A program made the position numbers and the translations under genes. From positions 124,001 through 188,000 of the forward strand of contig NW_026570297.1 in the NCBI RefSeq assembly GCF_019649055.1: 64,000 bases of DNA. Reading direction: 5' to 3'. The notes under the pieces were generated by a model. It saw only the letters and a list, made by a program, of their open reading frames with translations, had not been told where the DNA came from and did not search any database. The first letter of the stretch is position 1; the number at the start of each line of letters is the position of its first letter. This stretch comes from Paramacrobiotus metropolitanus. Its lineage: Eukaryota > Tardigrada > Eutardigrada > Parachela > Macrobiotidae. Positions 32,801-47,041 of this stretch are shown piece by piece.

Positions 32801-35800
32801 TCATCCGCATAATCCCCGATGGCCTCACTGAACATCGGAGCGCCACTGAGAATACGGGCCTGCCGATAATGGGACGGATTAGAGGCAGAGCTGAAATACA
32901 TGGGCATTTCGTCCGAAGAAGGCAGCTCGTAATTGGTCAACACAAACTGTTCGGTATACGCTTTCTACGAAAAAAAGTATGGAATATTAGTACAGTTTGT
33001 ATAGCACACGATAGTCCACGTCGAAGGGAAGGAAATTTATTTGTACCTTAAAATAGTCTTTCACAGAGTACAGATCGGACAAAGGGATTGCTGATACTTT
33101 TCTGTCAGTCGCAGCGTTGATCTACATTGGCGCAAGAATACAGTAGATCAGAATATATGGGCAAATCATGGCTTATTAAACCTCATTTTATGAGCACAGA
33201 GCGGCTGACACTCAAAGCAGAAAAGATAGCAAAATTAAATTCTTACATGTTAAAATATTTTTTAAAAGCTTTCGTGCAAGTGTGTTAACTTTTTTACTGT
33301 CATTGAGCGATTACTAACTGACCGGTGAGGTACAAAAGCTTTACGCAAACCGATCGACCGTACTAATTTAATGCAGTTTATATGTCCAGTTTAAAAATTT
33401 TTTCTGCTCTCCAGATGCAAGACGCAATGCAAGTTATATGTGCAATCCAGATTTGCAAGCATACCTCCCCATAGGAAAGGTCGTTTCCGGTTTTCAGCAA
33501 AAGCAGACTTTCATCCATGGCCAAAAAGGCAACAAACGATGAAGGAGATGTTTTAGCTTTCAAAACAACTTTTTGACCGGGATGTACATGCTCCAACCCG
33601 TTCGTAGCGTCCACAGACACAACCACCTGGACAAGCTCTGTTAATGATTTTGCAAGATACATAACGCTCGATTATTATACGCCTGTACTTACATCATTTT
33701 TGGCCGGAGATCGCGTGAGGGTTAAAGGAAGAATATTGCCGACGATTTCATCATCGCTTCTGATATAATAAACCGTGAGACGTACATCAAAGCCCATCGC
33801 TTCGAGAAATTGCACAGATATTGTGACGTAAGAACCAGCTGCCGATGTCGAATTACTCCACAGGAAGCTATCGTTCGAGTTGGATTGAACCTGAAAAAAA
33901 TATAAAATTGGTAATTAGCATAAAGCTTAGAACAAAAATTTTCATAAAGCAAAGGATCGATCTATCTAAACTTCGTTTTATGAACTGCTTATATGCAGAA
34001 TCACAATTTGCTCTGCGTGAAAAAAACGTTTGATTATAAGTAATTCCAACAATACAAAGTACATGATTGTATTCAATGGAAAAACAGTTAAAAGGGCAAA
34101 AGGTCATGACTGGCTATACCGTACAATGAAATGGATGGTTTCGTCTGTTCTGGTTGTCGTGTTAATTCCAAAAGATGTCATATCTCCCATATGCAAATCC
34201 CCTGATAACGGCTCGATCTCCAAGAAGCTGCTGCTCGGGGATTCTTTTCCCTTGACGGTGTATCTCTTTTGATCGTCCAGGTACTTTACGTTTAACTCAA
34301 TTCGGCGGGCGTACCTTGTTGTGGGGATACTGACGTCAACGATGCCGTTAGCAGGAATGCCAAGTTGCAGGATCTCTCCCGACTGCTACCGATAATAATT
34401 AGAGTTTCGTGAAACTGAGAGCTAGCTTTAGTAATTAAATACCGGTCGGCGCTCCGGGTACTCCAGTGTAAAATAGTCCTCATCGTTTTCGTCCAAGTTG
34501 TAGTCGTTAAATCTCATACTCTTAACTACAACTCGGTTTCCCCAACTAGCGCGTTTGTCATAAAACGAGTAGTCGATAGTTATCTTTTTTCTCGTTAGTG
34601 GAAGTGGACGTCCGTCTAGATCGCTAACACGAGCACGAAACCGGTAAGGTAGACCGGGCGTAAACTTATCGGCGTTGCCCAGCAGCTCCACTTTGTACGC
34701 TATGTTGCTGACGGAAACGTAGCCGATGGTAATCTTTGATTGTCCGGTTAGCGCTTCCGTAAAATTTACTTTGATCTCTAGTTTGTCGTCAGCACTGTAA
34801 TCTACATCGCGGCTAACCGCAGATCTAATTGGCAGGCTAACAGATGATCGCCCATTGAAGTCCTGAATATTACGGACATTCGAACATTATTTTACGAAAC
34901 CCACCTTATAATTTAAAATGTGTTGCACCGATTTGCAAAACGCATCGAGATTGATCAAAAACGTTTTTATGAGTATTTGCATACCGCAGTTATTGTGTTT
35001 CCATTATTCTCTTGGTCTTCGTTATTGCGAACCATTTTCCAAGTGGCTTTCAGTGTGCCTTTTACAGGCTCACCAAATGTGTAGCTGCAACAGAATGCTT
35101 TATTAATAAAGATGATTTTAATTTAAAAATGCACTTTAGAAGTTTTAATTCGATCTTACTTTGCCTCCACAAGGAACCTCAGTTCAGAGTCAATAGGCGT
35201 CACATATCGTGGAAGTGACAAGATCTTTATATCAAATCTTGGCAGAACTATACAGATACGCATCGATCACGATCATCAACCGGACAGTAAGCAATGGGTC
35301 AAAATTCGTGACGACATTATGCAGTAAATAAGTTCAGCCGTACCGTACTCCTCAACGAAAAACTGTTTTCTTCCGACGAGATTCTGCGAACCATAACTGC
35401 GCGCTTCGATCGTCCAGGCGCCCAGTATTGGCTCCGACGACAGCAAGTGATCTCCGGCAAAATATCCTGCCCCGCAAAAAGCGTGCATTACTGCTCCAGA
35501 TATTGCGCATAAACCATTGCTATATAGAAACATTACTCTGTAATTAAAGGTCATTACCGTCATGTCCAGTCACATTGGCGTACAGCTTGACAATATTGTT
35601 CTGCGGGTCCTGAAGAAAGCGAACATTTCCAAAACACTGCACGTTAACGACACTGACGTGCGGCTCACTGCCGTTAGCAATTCAGACCAACGCTGGACTT
35701 CTTGTACTTGTGTAACGTTAAGCAATTCTGTATCTGTTGATCAAAGCGGTGAAATAAAACGAACAAACACAGGTAGTGCCGGCGCTCATTAACTTCAAAA

Positions 35801-36753
35801 TGCGATTGGGCAGTTTTTACACATCGGAATTGTAAAAGGTACTTTCACAGCACCAGAGCTGTCTGCAGTGAATACACTTACGCACCAATATTCGCACGTT
35901 GAGCGGAATTCGATTTGGCAGAAGTTTCTGATCCACGGTGACGATACGGAAACGGACCGTGTCTTTTGCTTTGTACAAGGGCTGGTCAGTTTGTACGAAA
36001 GCGTAGTGTTTGTCGATTTTGTCAGGCTGTTCACGAACCGAAATTACCCGCTGTTCGTAAATCTGACTATAAGCGTGAACGGGATCCGATCCATGGATCA
36101 ACAGCACCAGCCTATCTCCTGTTTTTGGAAATTTGGATAAGTCCGGAATCTGAAGACGTAATTGATACATGGGTCATATCGTTAGGATGATTGTTATAGA
36201 TCGCTGGAAAATTTAATATGGCTCGTAATGAAAACTTAATTCATTGTAGCTTTTACAATTAACTGTTAATTCTCTTATTCGACGTAAAAATTTGTTTTAA
36301 TTAACTAAAAATACCTGCGCTAGTGTATATGTAATTGCTAAAATGCGTAGACTAAAGTAAGGAGAGCTGCTGGATGGCGCAGCTGCAATAAATAAGTAAT
36401 CTGAATATTATACGATCTAACATATTCAGTCGGTGCTGTCTTGGATCGTTCACCTCTATTTCCAGTTTGCTTAGTTCGTCGGATTTGAGTACAAGAGACT
36501 GGGTCCAAGTGAACTTATCGATTTGGGGAGTTTTGTCCCATCCAATAAGGGGCCTATTGTCTGGGTTGTCTGGTAAAAGAGATACATCCATTTTGACGTC
36601 CCCGGTTGTACTCCGACAAAGGATAGAAAGGGGAAATGTTGAGTTGGACTGCAAGCTCTGTGGTCCAATAATGATGTATTTGTAACTAGTGGAGGCATGC
36701 CCGTAGCCGGTACGGAATGCGAGCAATGTTAACAGAATCACCAACTGCGTCAT
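29896..36753 (-). CDS. Thioester-containing protein B (TEP/CD109-like)
   Basis: Tandem paralogue of TEP A with the same architecture and apparently intact. It begins MTQLVILLTLLAFRTGYGHA (signal peptide; exon 36753-36454) and ends ERRTVSYNLF, with stop at 29898-29896. Other exons include 36149-35886 (FVQTDQPLYKAKDTV), 35609-35558, the linker exon up to NRNNFRQSFLFETAVS (about 32965-32587), the thioester exon 32264-30930 (same 1335-bp length as in A; GCGEQNM at 31757-31737) and the receptor-binding exons near 30245-29896. GKVIDKQHQGG is conserved. The linker is long and carries RHRHNQQPSASAES. Differences from A: one exon instead of two for the linker; it shares with A an intron before SGEILQLGIPANGIVDV. 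I found no frame break or lost splice site in the exons I followed. Confidence 0.85.
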
Positions 36754-39428
36754 CTTTCTTGCTGGTCCAAACGGGAGTTTCGTCGTGATAGCGAAGCCAG
36801 AAAATTATGCAAATAAACGGATAACACTGACCGTTCCACCTTGGTTGTCCTACCGGTAAAATTGGTTGGCGAATAATTTACACCAAATCTTAGAACCTTA
36901 AGGTCATTGAGTACATAGTTAAAATTAAATATTCAATTACGAGTCACGCGAAAACATTCCTTCAAAACGTTCAGCCGCACCAAACGCTGCTGAAAATGTC
37001 CACAAAAATTGCGACAAGCCGTTTATAAGGAAGTGTAAAGGGAAGTTGCTGTGACATGTACAATACGTTATGTCCGGTCCCGACACATTCGAAAACGGCA
37101 GTAGTAGAAACGGCAGTAGTTTTACGGCACTAGCCCGTGTACGATAGTACGTAATATTATTGTGCTGTACAGTAAAAAAAGAGCATTGGGGGAGCCACTG
37201 AGCAGAACATATAAAACACTATGAGTAATATTATGCCAATGTTTCCGAATACCGGCATTCCACTAGATCATGATTCCGGACCGCCGATCAATCCGCGTAT
37301 TATACAAAAGCAATTTTGAATACGTCATTTGTATTTGTAATGCATAGAAAGTACTATTATGTTTGTGACGTCGTTTGTGTCCTTCAACTCTAATACTGAG
37401 GTTGCATCGATTACATAGACATACAATGTTTTTGAAAAAAAAGTAGAAATCGGGCTGTCAATCTGCGGTTCAAAATTAAATCAATAAACCGCGGGAAAAA
37501 ATGAGCAGAACCACTGCGCATCATATCGTTAGCGCTGAATTCAGTTAGATAAGCGCTTGTTTGCGCTGTATATGTTAAACCAAAGCATCCGCTTTAATTT
37601 GTCATATAATACACTGTACGTAGGTCTGCCAACCACAGCTTGCTGAAAGCGCAGGTCAAACGACAGTTCAACCTGGCCTTAATAATTGTCTTCGTCGACT
37701 GGAAGTTTTGTGCAACGATGTCCACTTGGTCTACTTTCATGGTGTAAGCCAAAGCACACGATTGGTAATTAACTTTTTCTGCCCAATGGTGCTTTTGTTT
37801 TAATGATGCTTGACCAACTTCATGAGGTGAGAGAACAAAAGGAACATAGTAAGCCAGGTGCGCCAGATTTACTTGGGATGTGAGAGGAGGCAGTGCTACA
37901 TATCTCATTGATCAGCCCAATTGACCCGGATCAAGCCCAACTGACCCGTATAATATGAGAGCACCGTCTTGCGGTATGCTCGCCTGCGCTACGTCTTCTC
38001 CTCTGCTTCGTTGTCTTGCATGTACGGTATGTCGTTTTGTTGAGCAAGGGAATCATTGGGCGGTCTTCTCAACTTCCCAATGCTTTGTCTACAGCATAAC
38101 ATACTCGTATATCGCTGAAAATTTATCAGTTGCATACGAATAGCATACATACTGTTTGGTACCGTACAAGGCCTGATTCTCTCAAAGCTTTCGTTCACGC
38201 AGCAGGACAGTGTGACCCTTTGAATGTGCATGTCCCAAAAGGATGGTGATTCACACCCTCCCAGTTTTGGACTTCCGGTTGCACTGAGTGGGTTATAAGC
38301 AATCGCATCAAAAACTAGACCTCTTTTTAGTCACATAGTCAAAAGGTTTTGTTGAGAAGTTATATTTTTGAAATTTGTTTGTACTTAATTTAATTAGGTC
38401 ACTTCTGGTGTGAGTAACCGTGCTATAGACGAAGTGATAAAAAACGATAGAATAGAAAAAAGGGCTAGGACTTCACTTCTGTCTTCCGCGCTTTTTTGCG
38501 GCCTTTTGTTGTTAACCAAACACTCAAAGTTGACTAATCATCAGAATAACTGGGTATCAATCAATCTGTGTGCCAGGAATATTTCATTTTTGTCTGCATA
38601 TATTTGGCTAGGTGGACGGAATGAAAACAGTTCGGCGCTTCTGATAGGTATCGGACAGTAGCGGCTTACCGGCCCATTCGACTGAATTTCAAAATTCTTT
38701 CTCTATATTACTTCCTCTAACAATAAAACCCAGCTCCCTTCAGGCGGGGATAATAGGTATTTAAGCATTAGAGCAACTACAGCCACCATCCAGAGATGGG
38801 ACTCCGAAACTAAGTAAAAAGAACACGGAAGCAGCTGTTGATAACCGTCCGGCGTCCGCCTTACCGCAAGGCGCAAGCAGAATACCTCGTACCAGGCACC
38901 AGCAACATGAGCAAGGAACTGCCGGTTACAGTTTCAGTGGGTACGTAAGGCCTTACTGCATACAGTGCGAAATAAATACTCAACACTGAGCCAAACAGTA
39001 CAAAACAAAGTTGTGAAAACGTATTGTTATAACTCCTTGTACTGCAGTTGACAGTGAAGCATTAGTAATACAGCTACAGTATCTGCACAAGGTGAAAGCA
39101 TGTAACATTTCTCTCATATGTCCCGATCAAGTTATTAACCGATATGTTTCTGTACATCTGCCCAGAAAAATTGCGTACGCTTTTTGAACCGTTGATTTCT
39201 GTGTGTGGAACCCTAAAATCGAAACTCGTATGAAAGAAATATTTGCAATTCTGCACTAGTGCACAGAATATACCAAGAGCACAGAACAAAACAGTTGCAT
39301 CTGGGGATAGATGTTTAACGTGCGAGAAAGCGCAAACAGTGCTTCACAGGAATCCAAGTAGTTTACAGAAGTTTGCCATCCAGATAAATTTGTTGGAAAT
39401 ACATGATTCCTGTCTGTAGTAGATGGCT
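36754..39428 (+). other. Intergenic region between TEP B and TEP C
   Basis: 2.7 kb with no recognised gene. A TATA-like TTATAAAC (on -, about 37021-37028) lies 270 bp upstream of the TEP B ATG. A 104-codon ORF on - (37908-37594) has an ATG but no family match, and I leave it uncalled. Minor duplicated words: AAGCCCAACTGACCCG near 37915-37950 and ACGGCAGTAGT near 37095-37120. Confidence 0.4.
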
Positions 39429-42400
39429 TTAGAGATTGAATGAGACTGTTTGCCTCTCCTTAGGATTGTAGTAGTCGTATACTACAATGCTTTGATCTTT
39501 GAGGTCTTTTACTTTGTAGACTCTGTACAGTGTCAGCTTGAAACACGTTGCTGACTGCTTCAGCTGCAATAAAAACAATATTAGGGCCATAGAGGCAACG
39601 TAACCCAGGACCCCGGTTATATAAGCTGCCTGGAAATGAAAGTGCAAATAATACCAAAGAAGTCTACCTTTCCAACGCACCTGATCAAAATACAAATTCA
39701 ACTTGGTTTCCTTGTTTTCCAACTCAGTTTTTCGCAGAGAGTGACCAGTTTGAACTAGTCTGCGAACTTCATCTTCGTCGAACTGGTAGCCGGAAAGCGC
39801 ATTTACTTCAATGACCGCCATGCTGCTTTGTCCCTCGCGAATATATCTGCAAGATGAGTCTATGAGAGCTGCTTACTGTAAACGCTGATTTGCGATGTGA
39901 AGAGTTATTCTGCAACGGTTTATTCGTACCTGCTGCAGATTCGCATTCGCATATCAGCTACAGAGGTCGTCGTGCTAACATTTAGGTCGAACGCGACATC
40001 CTCAGCCGGTTTAGCAATGTGGTACGTCCAGCTCAGATAAGCAATGGCAACACCTTTGCCCTGACCTTTTATATTAACGGTCTGCGGTTTGTTCGGTAGC
40101 TCGATACTTTGCAGAACAACTGATGTTTCAGGAGTGAGCGACATGCTCTGTGTATTTTGCTCGTATTCAGCGTCGATACGCATCGATGGCGGATTAATGA
40201 AAGCTTTTGCAAATTCAGCCAATGCGGTTAGTCCGACAACAGTATCCTGAAATACAAAATTTAATATGACTAAGATTATAATTTAATAGGATTATGATTA
40301 TTTTTGCAACCGCATGGACATAATGCTACTTTGGTGGGAAACAAACAATATAACTGTTTACATAATTTCTAAAAATTCTGCAACGATGTGGTTGTGGAAC
40401 TTCCGGAATTAGTAATATACCACGCAGCATATCTGAATGATAGTAGCATATGTACAACCTTGACGTATCTGATTAATTTTAGGAATTACAATTAAAGTCA
40501 GTTATTTAACTTGTTCTGTATTAAATTTTTCATAGAACACGAATGTTATACAGCCAGCATATGAAATTTTACTGCCGCAGTACTAGTGCAGTACTACATA
40601 TGTATGCCTGCATATTACACTTATGCTTCGGTTTATTCGCTTTATGATTTTATGTGCGTCGATTTATCTGTAGACAGTCTACGTACCTGTGTCGAAACGA
40701 AACCACCTTCAGCATTTTGTTTGGATATCAACCAGGAGACAATAGGTAGGGAAGACGAGAACTTATTGTTAGCTAAGAAAGCTAACAATGCATATGCCGT
40801 TGCTTCAACGTCTTTAGCATTTGTTGGATAAGAATGCGTGTCATCTGCTCCCTGATCGGAGAGCGAAGCGACAGTAGTCCAGTATGCGACAGAAGTATTT
40901 TTGATCATTCGCTGTTCTAACAGGTCCAAAACAATGGCGCTTTTCGTGCTCTTGGCCATTCCCAGTGCGTATGCTGTGATAGCCAAAGTGTAAGAATCGT
41001 TGGCCAGAGTTGAGACACGGGACTCCAAAAATGCGACAGCATTTTCTTTTGCAGAAATAATCGAAGCATCACCAGAGTTTTCATGTTCCAAAAATGATAA
41101 GAGGGTGAACGCTGTCAATGCAACCCCCGCAGAAGCTCCACCCTGATGCTGTTTATCGATGACCTTTCCGTGTTCTACGAAGGACCCATCCTGATCTTGT
41201 TGCTTCATTAGGAAGCGCAATGCAGACTTAGCAACGGTGTCATCAATGCTCGTAACAAATTCCTTCGCTTCCGAAAACACTCGGGCAACATAGGCCGTGA
41301 GCCAAGTTGACCCAATTCGATCGGCATTTCCCCAAGCACTATACGAATCATCAGTGTGACGGTAGGTTAGTTCTCGCTGATATCCCAGTTGAATGTTGGA
41401 TATCAGTTTTGATTTCTGGGGTTCGGCAAGCTGACTGAGCTGCTTCAAATATTTTGCAACAACGAGATTCGGTGTCGTTGTAGCCATGTTCTGTTCTCCA
41501 CATCCAAATGGCAAACGAATCAGTTTGTCCAAATTATTCATGGCTGCACCCAAAATATCACCAACGAATCGAATTTCCACTCGGTCTGATCCTGCAACTT
41601 TCCCAATTGGGTCGGGAGGCAGTGTTACCGGAAGATCAAAATTTAGTGACTGGCGCAGATCAATAAAAACGGGTCGACTGTAATATTGCTTCACGCCTTC
41701 CGGTTTAACCGGCAACATTTTTTCCATCTGATCAGCGGCAAACGCAGATTGGACAGTCACTTCTAGAATTAAATCCCCAATTTGTTGTGGTACTATGGTG
41801 AAAGCAACGGTCACTCCTTCATTTCGTTTTGCAACGATGTTCTTATTTAAGTGCACAGTTGTCTTATCAGGATTGCGGATTTCCAACTGAACTCTGACAT
41901 CCTGTTGCTGTGACATGTAGTTGAAGACAAGGACTTCGGCAGTTAGGTTTTCATACCGCACTATGCTGAAGGGCAAATTGAGCACAGCAAAAAAGGGTTG
42001 GAAAACCTTAAGCTGCAAAAGAAGTCGTTACTAACTATTATTAATTACTATTCTACTCTGTAATCTGTATACGAGGGCGTTATAAACAATCTTTTTCAGA
42101 TTTCCTCTATTTAGAGTAAAGCAATCCAATATAAAAATACTACTAACGCTTATATCATTTGCGATTTGATTTGGTTGTTTTTACTGGAAGGTACCTAACG
42201 TGCTTACTTTTGCCGGAACCGAAGTCAGTCCCAACCCGCTAGAATTACTCAAACTGAACGCGGTTATTCTCCAAGTGGTTATCGAATCCGGAACTTTGGA
42301 TTGTATTTCCGCAACGCCATCGGAACTAGAAGTAAAGCAGCTTGCTTTCATTTAAAGCGCATCTCCTAATCAATACAGAGCTTTGCTATGGCATTACAAC

Positions 42401-45400
42401 GGTTTATAAGGCATCTGAAGGTTTTTAAAATTTGTGTTCGAAAAATCAAACAAAAGGTACCTTGAAACAGCTGTTTCAAAAAGAAAACTCGACCGAAAAT
42501 CCTTTCGACTTTGTGCTGGAGATTGCAAGTTATCGGTGATCACTTCTTCGCTTTCATCTGCAATTACGTCCACGACAGTTGCTTTCCGTAGGCCCATAAA
42601 ATTAGGTGCTCCAACTAAAAACACTCGGTCTTCTTCGTCTTCTTCATCATCGTCATAATGTATGGTCCTGAATTCTGTCCGAAGCAGCTTTTCATTTGTC
42701 AGTACGAACTGGCCGGTGTAAATTCTCTGAAATTTATCATAATTAAAATTAATTAATAATGCGAACCACAACCAGACTTGCGCGGTATTAACCTCGAAAT
42801 AATCTTTGACGGAATACATGTCGGATGGGAGCGGATCCGGTTTCACTTTGATAGCCTCAGTCATCTGCAAAAAAATTGCGGGATGAGGAAATTTGAAATT
42901 AAACATTGTTAAGAATAAAAAGGGTATTGTTAGAGTGACTCGTTGTTATAAATATTAATGCTTCTTTGCTCTCTGTATTACAGTAAACACATTGCGGACG
43001 TACTTCCTCCAAAGAAAGGTCGTTCCCGCTTTTAAGTAACAGCATACTTTCATCCACAGCCAGAAAGGCAACAAATGAGGATGGGCTGGTTCTGGCTTTG
43101 AACAGCGCTTCTTCCCCGGGTTGAGCGTACGCCAGTCCGCTTTTTGCTTCGGCAGAAACAGTGACCTATGCAGTTCAGAAGAAATAAATGCCTGCTAAAA
43201 TTCTGTTGGGAGATACTACCGGATTTTCCTTCTGATGCTTCACTAAGTGCGTATACCTCGGTTTTTGCCACTGGCAAATTGATTAAAAACCGGAAGACGT
43301 TCCCAACTATTTCCCCATCATTGCGAATATAGAAAACCGTTAATCGTCCGACGAGACCCACGGAATCCAGCAAGGGCACGGAAATCACGATGTACGCACC
43401 GGGTTCGGAAGTAGAATTAATCCACAGAAAACTGTCGTTTGAATTGGACTGAACCTGAAAGCGCACTTTTACTGTTACTTTTATTGCAGTTAAAACAGCT
43501 TAAGTAATGACTATAAAGGATCTGGAGGGATCTATAAAGGATCTATAAAGGTTGAATTTCCTGGTACAATAGATATGTATGCTTATGACGTATCTATATT
43601 TTCGCATATTTTCATGGTTGTCGTTATGTTATACGAAATAGTTAAGCTATTTAATTAAATATAATACTAGTAACTTTGCTTGGCTTAACTATTGATGAGT
43701 CGTAGAGGAGATATCATTGTATCGACCAAAGGAGAGAAAATATTTGGACCCGCTTCGCGAAGCGGCGCCAGTGCTGTTAAAGAAACCAAAATGGCGCAGC
43801 CTAAACTACAGATATTTCGTTGAATAGGTGTAAATGTATTTTAAGTAAATAAAGTATAATGAGTATAAATAATTTATTTGCAAGGAGGTTCTCACGGTAA
43901 GGCGTGCATTCAGGGCAATCGCGATTTCATCTTACCATGAAATGAATTGTCTCGTTTGTTCGGGTTGTCATGTTGATTCCAAATGTGGCCATTTCTCCGC
44001 GTCGAAGTTCTTCCGACAACGGTTTGATATCAAGAAAGCTGATGCTTGGAGATTCCCTTCCCAGGACCGCCCATCGCTCTTGATCATCCATGTATTCCAC
44101 CCGAAGCTGTATCCGACGGGCATTTGTAGGCGTTGGGATATCCACATCGACAATACCACTGGCTGGAATATTAAGATAGAAAACGGTTTCCAGTGGCGAC
44201 AAGTATTGATCTTCATCGCTTTCCAAGCTGATGTTCCGGCTTGCGCTGTCATTGACCACGATCATCTCTCCCGCACCCGGTAAGCGTTTATCATAGAGTA
44301 AGTACTGAAGTTTCATCTGCTTTGTGTTTGGAGGAGGCGGACGTCCGTCCTGATCGCTAATGCGGATGCGAAAGTGGAAAGGCTTTCCGGGGGTAAATAT
44401 GGTATTGTAAGCGTTGTCGAGTAATGTGATCTTGTATTTTGGTACGCTGCTCCTAACGGAAACAGAGCCCACGGCAGCCTTCGTCTGTCCGGTTAGCGCT
44501 TCCGTGAAGTTCACTTTGATCTCCAGTTTATCGTTAGCACTGTAATCTCCATCCGGGCTGACTGCACCGCTGAGCGGCAGCGTTACGAGTGAACGCCCGT
44601 TGAAATCCTGTTTTCACAAACAGCGTTTCAGAACGTTGATATGAAGTCACCTTAACCAACTTAAAAAAATTCAAAAGTCACAAGGCCCCAACCTGCCATA
44701 TACTAAGAAATAATATTATAAATGTGGTATTTTAGCGGGACCCTTTAAGAATGACGTAGAACAGCAGCAGTAGCAATAGTTCATACCATAATTGACGTGC
44801 TTTGGTTCACTGCATTGGTAGAATAAGATTTTGTCCACGTGACTTCCAGTTTACCTTTTACAGGCTCACCAAATGTGTAACTAAAAAACGTTAATGTTGT
44901 TGCATTTGTTGCTGCACTCTCAGTGCGCGCGCATAGCTTTCGCCTTACTTTGCTTCGACAAAAAAGTTGAGCGTAGCATCGCCAGAGGTCACAAAACTTG
45001 GAAGTGACAGAATTTTCACGTCGAATCGTGGCAGCACTGCAAACACATTCAGACTGCAGAAAACAAAAAAAATATAAATACCCACAGAAACACATGCTTT
45101 ACCGTATTCATCAACAGAAAATTGTGTGGTCCCGACGAGAACCTGGGAATCCAAAGTGCGCGCTTGAATGGTCCACGAGCCCAACAATGGCTCGGCTGAC
45201 AGCAGAAAATCTCCGGCAAAATAACCCGCCACTGAAACCGCACACCATCAACATGGCACTGCACCTTGCAGCATGGCTGCTTTATTTCGAAATTTTATGG
45301 AGAAAACCGGGGCGGTACCATTTGGATCGGTGGCGTTGCTGTATTGCTTGACGATGTTGTGTTGGGGATCCTGCACGAGTAATTATAAGTTAAAATCGAA

Positions 45401-46157
45401 AAATAAGATATACTGTTTGTATAAAAAAGCTCATACCAGACTTACCAGTATTCGTACGGTAAGCGGAAAGCGAAACGGCAAAAGCTGCCGATCCACAGTA
45501 ACAATGCGGAAGAGCACTGTATCTTTGGCTTTGTACAACGGCTGATCAGTTTGAATAAAAGCAAATATTTTATTGGTTGTGGCAGGTTGTGCTCCAATTG
45601 ATACTGGCCGAGCATAATTTAAACTGAAGTGCTCCTTGGAGTCTGTTCCATTAATGGACAATGCGAATCCTTTTTTGTTCGTCGCATATTGGGATAAATC
45701 AGGGACCTGAAAGAAAAATCGTAAGATTGCTTAGCACTAGCAGTTAAAAGTGTTTGTACTGTAACAGGGATGGAAATTTTGTTCTCGAATTGTTTTAATG
45801 CAAGGTTCAAGTTCTGGATTTATTCGCTGACATGTAACAAAAACATAAGTGTAATCTTCAAAAAGTTAGACTCACACTAATTTCCAGTTTGCTGAATTCG
45901 TTTGGTTTAATTGCAAAGGATTTGATCAAAGCAGGCTCGGTCGATTGGTGTGGTTCGTCGTCTTCTGACGCGCGCACATCCCATGGTCGGATAGTGACAT
46001 CCACCTTAACATCAGACGAGGCATTCCGGCACAATATGGAAATAGGAAATGTGCTGTTGGAATATATAGTTTTAGGCCCGATAATAAAATAACTTAGATC
46101 TGCATTCGCCAACCCGGCGAATACTGGCAATATTGCGAGAAAATGTAGATGCATCAT
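39429..46157 (-). CDS. Thioester-containing protein C (TEP/CD109-like)
   Basis: Third tandem TEP, apparently intact. The frame reaches an ATG at 46199, but a TATATAAG box (46224-46217 on -) places transcription start near 46190, so I choose the ATG at 46157 (MMHLHFLAILPVFAGLANA, signal peptide). Stop is at 39431-39429. Recognised exons include FIQTDQPLYKAKDTVLFR (45661-45431 region), the long exon ending near 43927 with no intron before VFYLNIPASGIVDVDI (unlike A and B), the linker exon with DDDEEDEED and SRKDFRSSFLFETA (about 42728-42474), the thioester exon 42012-40687 (1326 bp; GCGEQNM at 41505-41485) and the final exon with DQSIVVYDYYNPKER. GKVIDKQHQGG is present. One donor (after KDYFE) is GTTAAT, which is weak. 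The intron at about 43926-43467 is long for this gene. Confidence 0.85.
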
Positions 46158-46216
46158 GTATTTTACCCGTTTGAAAAATTTTGTACTGTCAGCAAACACG
46201 GTACAAGTACCGGAAC

Positions 46217-46224
46217 CTTATATA
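46217..46224 (-). promoter_or_regulatory. TATA box of TEP gene C
   Basis: On - the sequence reads GGCGTATATAAGGTTCC, a strong TATA match 60 bp upstream of the ATG at 46157. Usual TATA-to-start spacing predicts transcription from about 46190. That rules out the upstream in-frame ATG at 46199. Confidence 0.6.
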
Positions 46225-46363
46225 CGCCCTAGCAAGTGAGGAAAAAAGGTGCGGTTCGACCGTCTGATTTAAAAATAAAATATGAGTAGCAGCAACATTT
46301 GCGCAGTCGTAATATTGCACGTTGCTTTCTCGTATATCTATATAGCGGCTTATGTAAAACTTC

Positions 46364-46477
46364 TGGCGGTAGAACCGGTAGAACCACCTAATTAGCCGGT
46401 AGAACCGGTAGCCGGTAGAACCACCTAATTAGCCGGTAGAACCACCTAATTAGCCGGTAGAACCACCTAATTAGCCG
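46364..46477 (+). repeat. 21-bp tandem repeat between TEP C and TEP D
   Basis: About four to five copies of GCCGGTAGAACCACCTAATTA, including shortened units (GGTAGAACCGGTA). The array lies about 140-260 bp upstream of the TEP C TATA box, between that promoter and the 3' end of TEP D. The spacer 46478-47041 has no gene. Confidence 0.9.
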
Positions 46478-47041
46478 AAAAGCCCCAAGGCTGCTCTGGA
46501 CTACAGGAAAATTATTTAAAAAATTCGAAAAGACAAAGTAGTCAATACTAGGCATAACCATACTTGATGTTTAATACAAATCGTGTATGCACAATCGTCT
46601 ACTTTTCTACCTACAGCTTTAAGCTACAAATACTGTATATAATTTTGCACATGGTATGCAAGTTGTATGTAATCATATTATGGCTTAGGCAAAGGCACTT
46701 AATGCAGAGGCAGAAGCACATTGATTGAAATTCGTCGTATACGAATGCCGACAAAATAGACTTTTTCAGCTCCATAGGAGCATAAAAAACAATCGGCATT
46801 TCCAATTTTACTGCAATAACTATTTCTAAATAAGGCAATAAAGAATATAGTGGTAAGTGCACAAGTAGCTAAAGCGCTTACATTTAAAAACAAACAAACA
46901 GTGTGTCTTTCCTGCAGTGAACTTTATTGTCAGATTTTAAGGAATGACAAGGGTACCAAATACCAACAATGCATCAAACTGTTCGAGGATTCAGCACTTG
47001 ACCTCTCCGTTTTAGTTAAGCGCGGAGTTGACCTCTCCGCC

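Noticed and set aside
37594-37908. 104-codon - strand ORF
   Set aside because: It has an ATG but no recognisable motif, signal or splice context, so it was not called as a gene.
38780-38960. Possible 5S rRNA or other small RNA gene
   Set aside because: The words superficially suggest structured RNA, but the expected 5S conserved blocks are absent. I also saw no tRNA with A and B boxes anywhere in the window.
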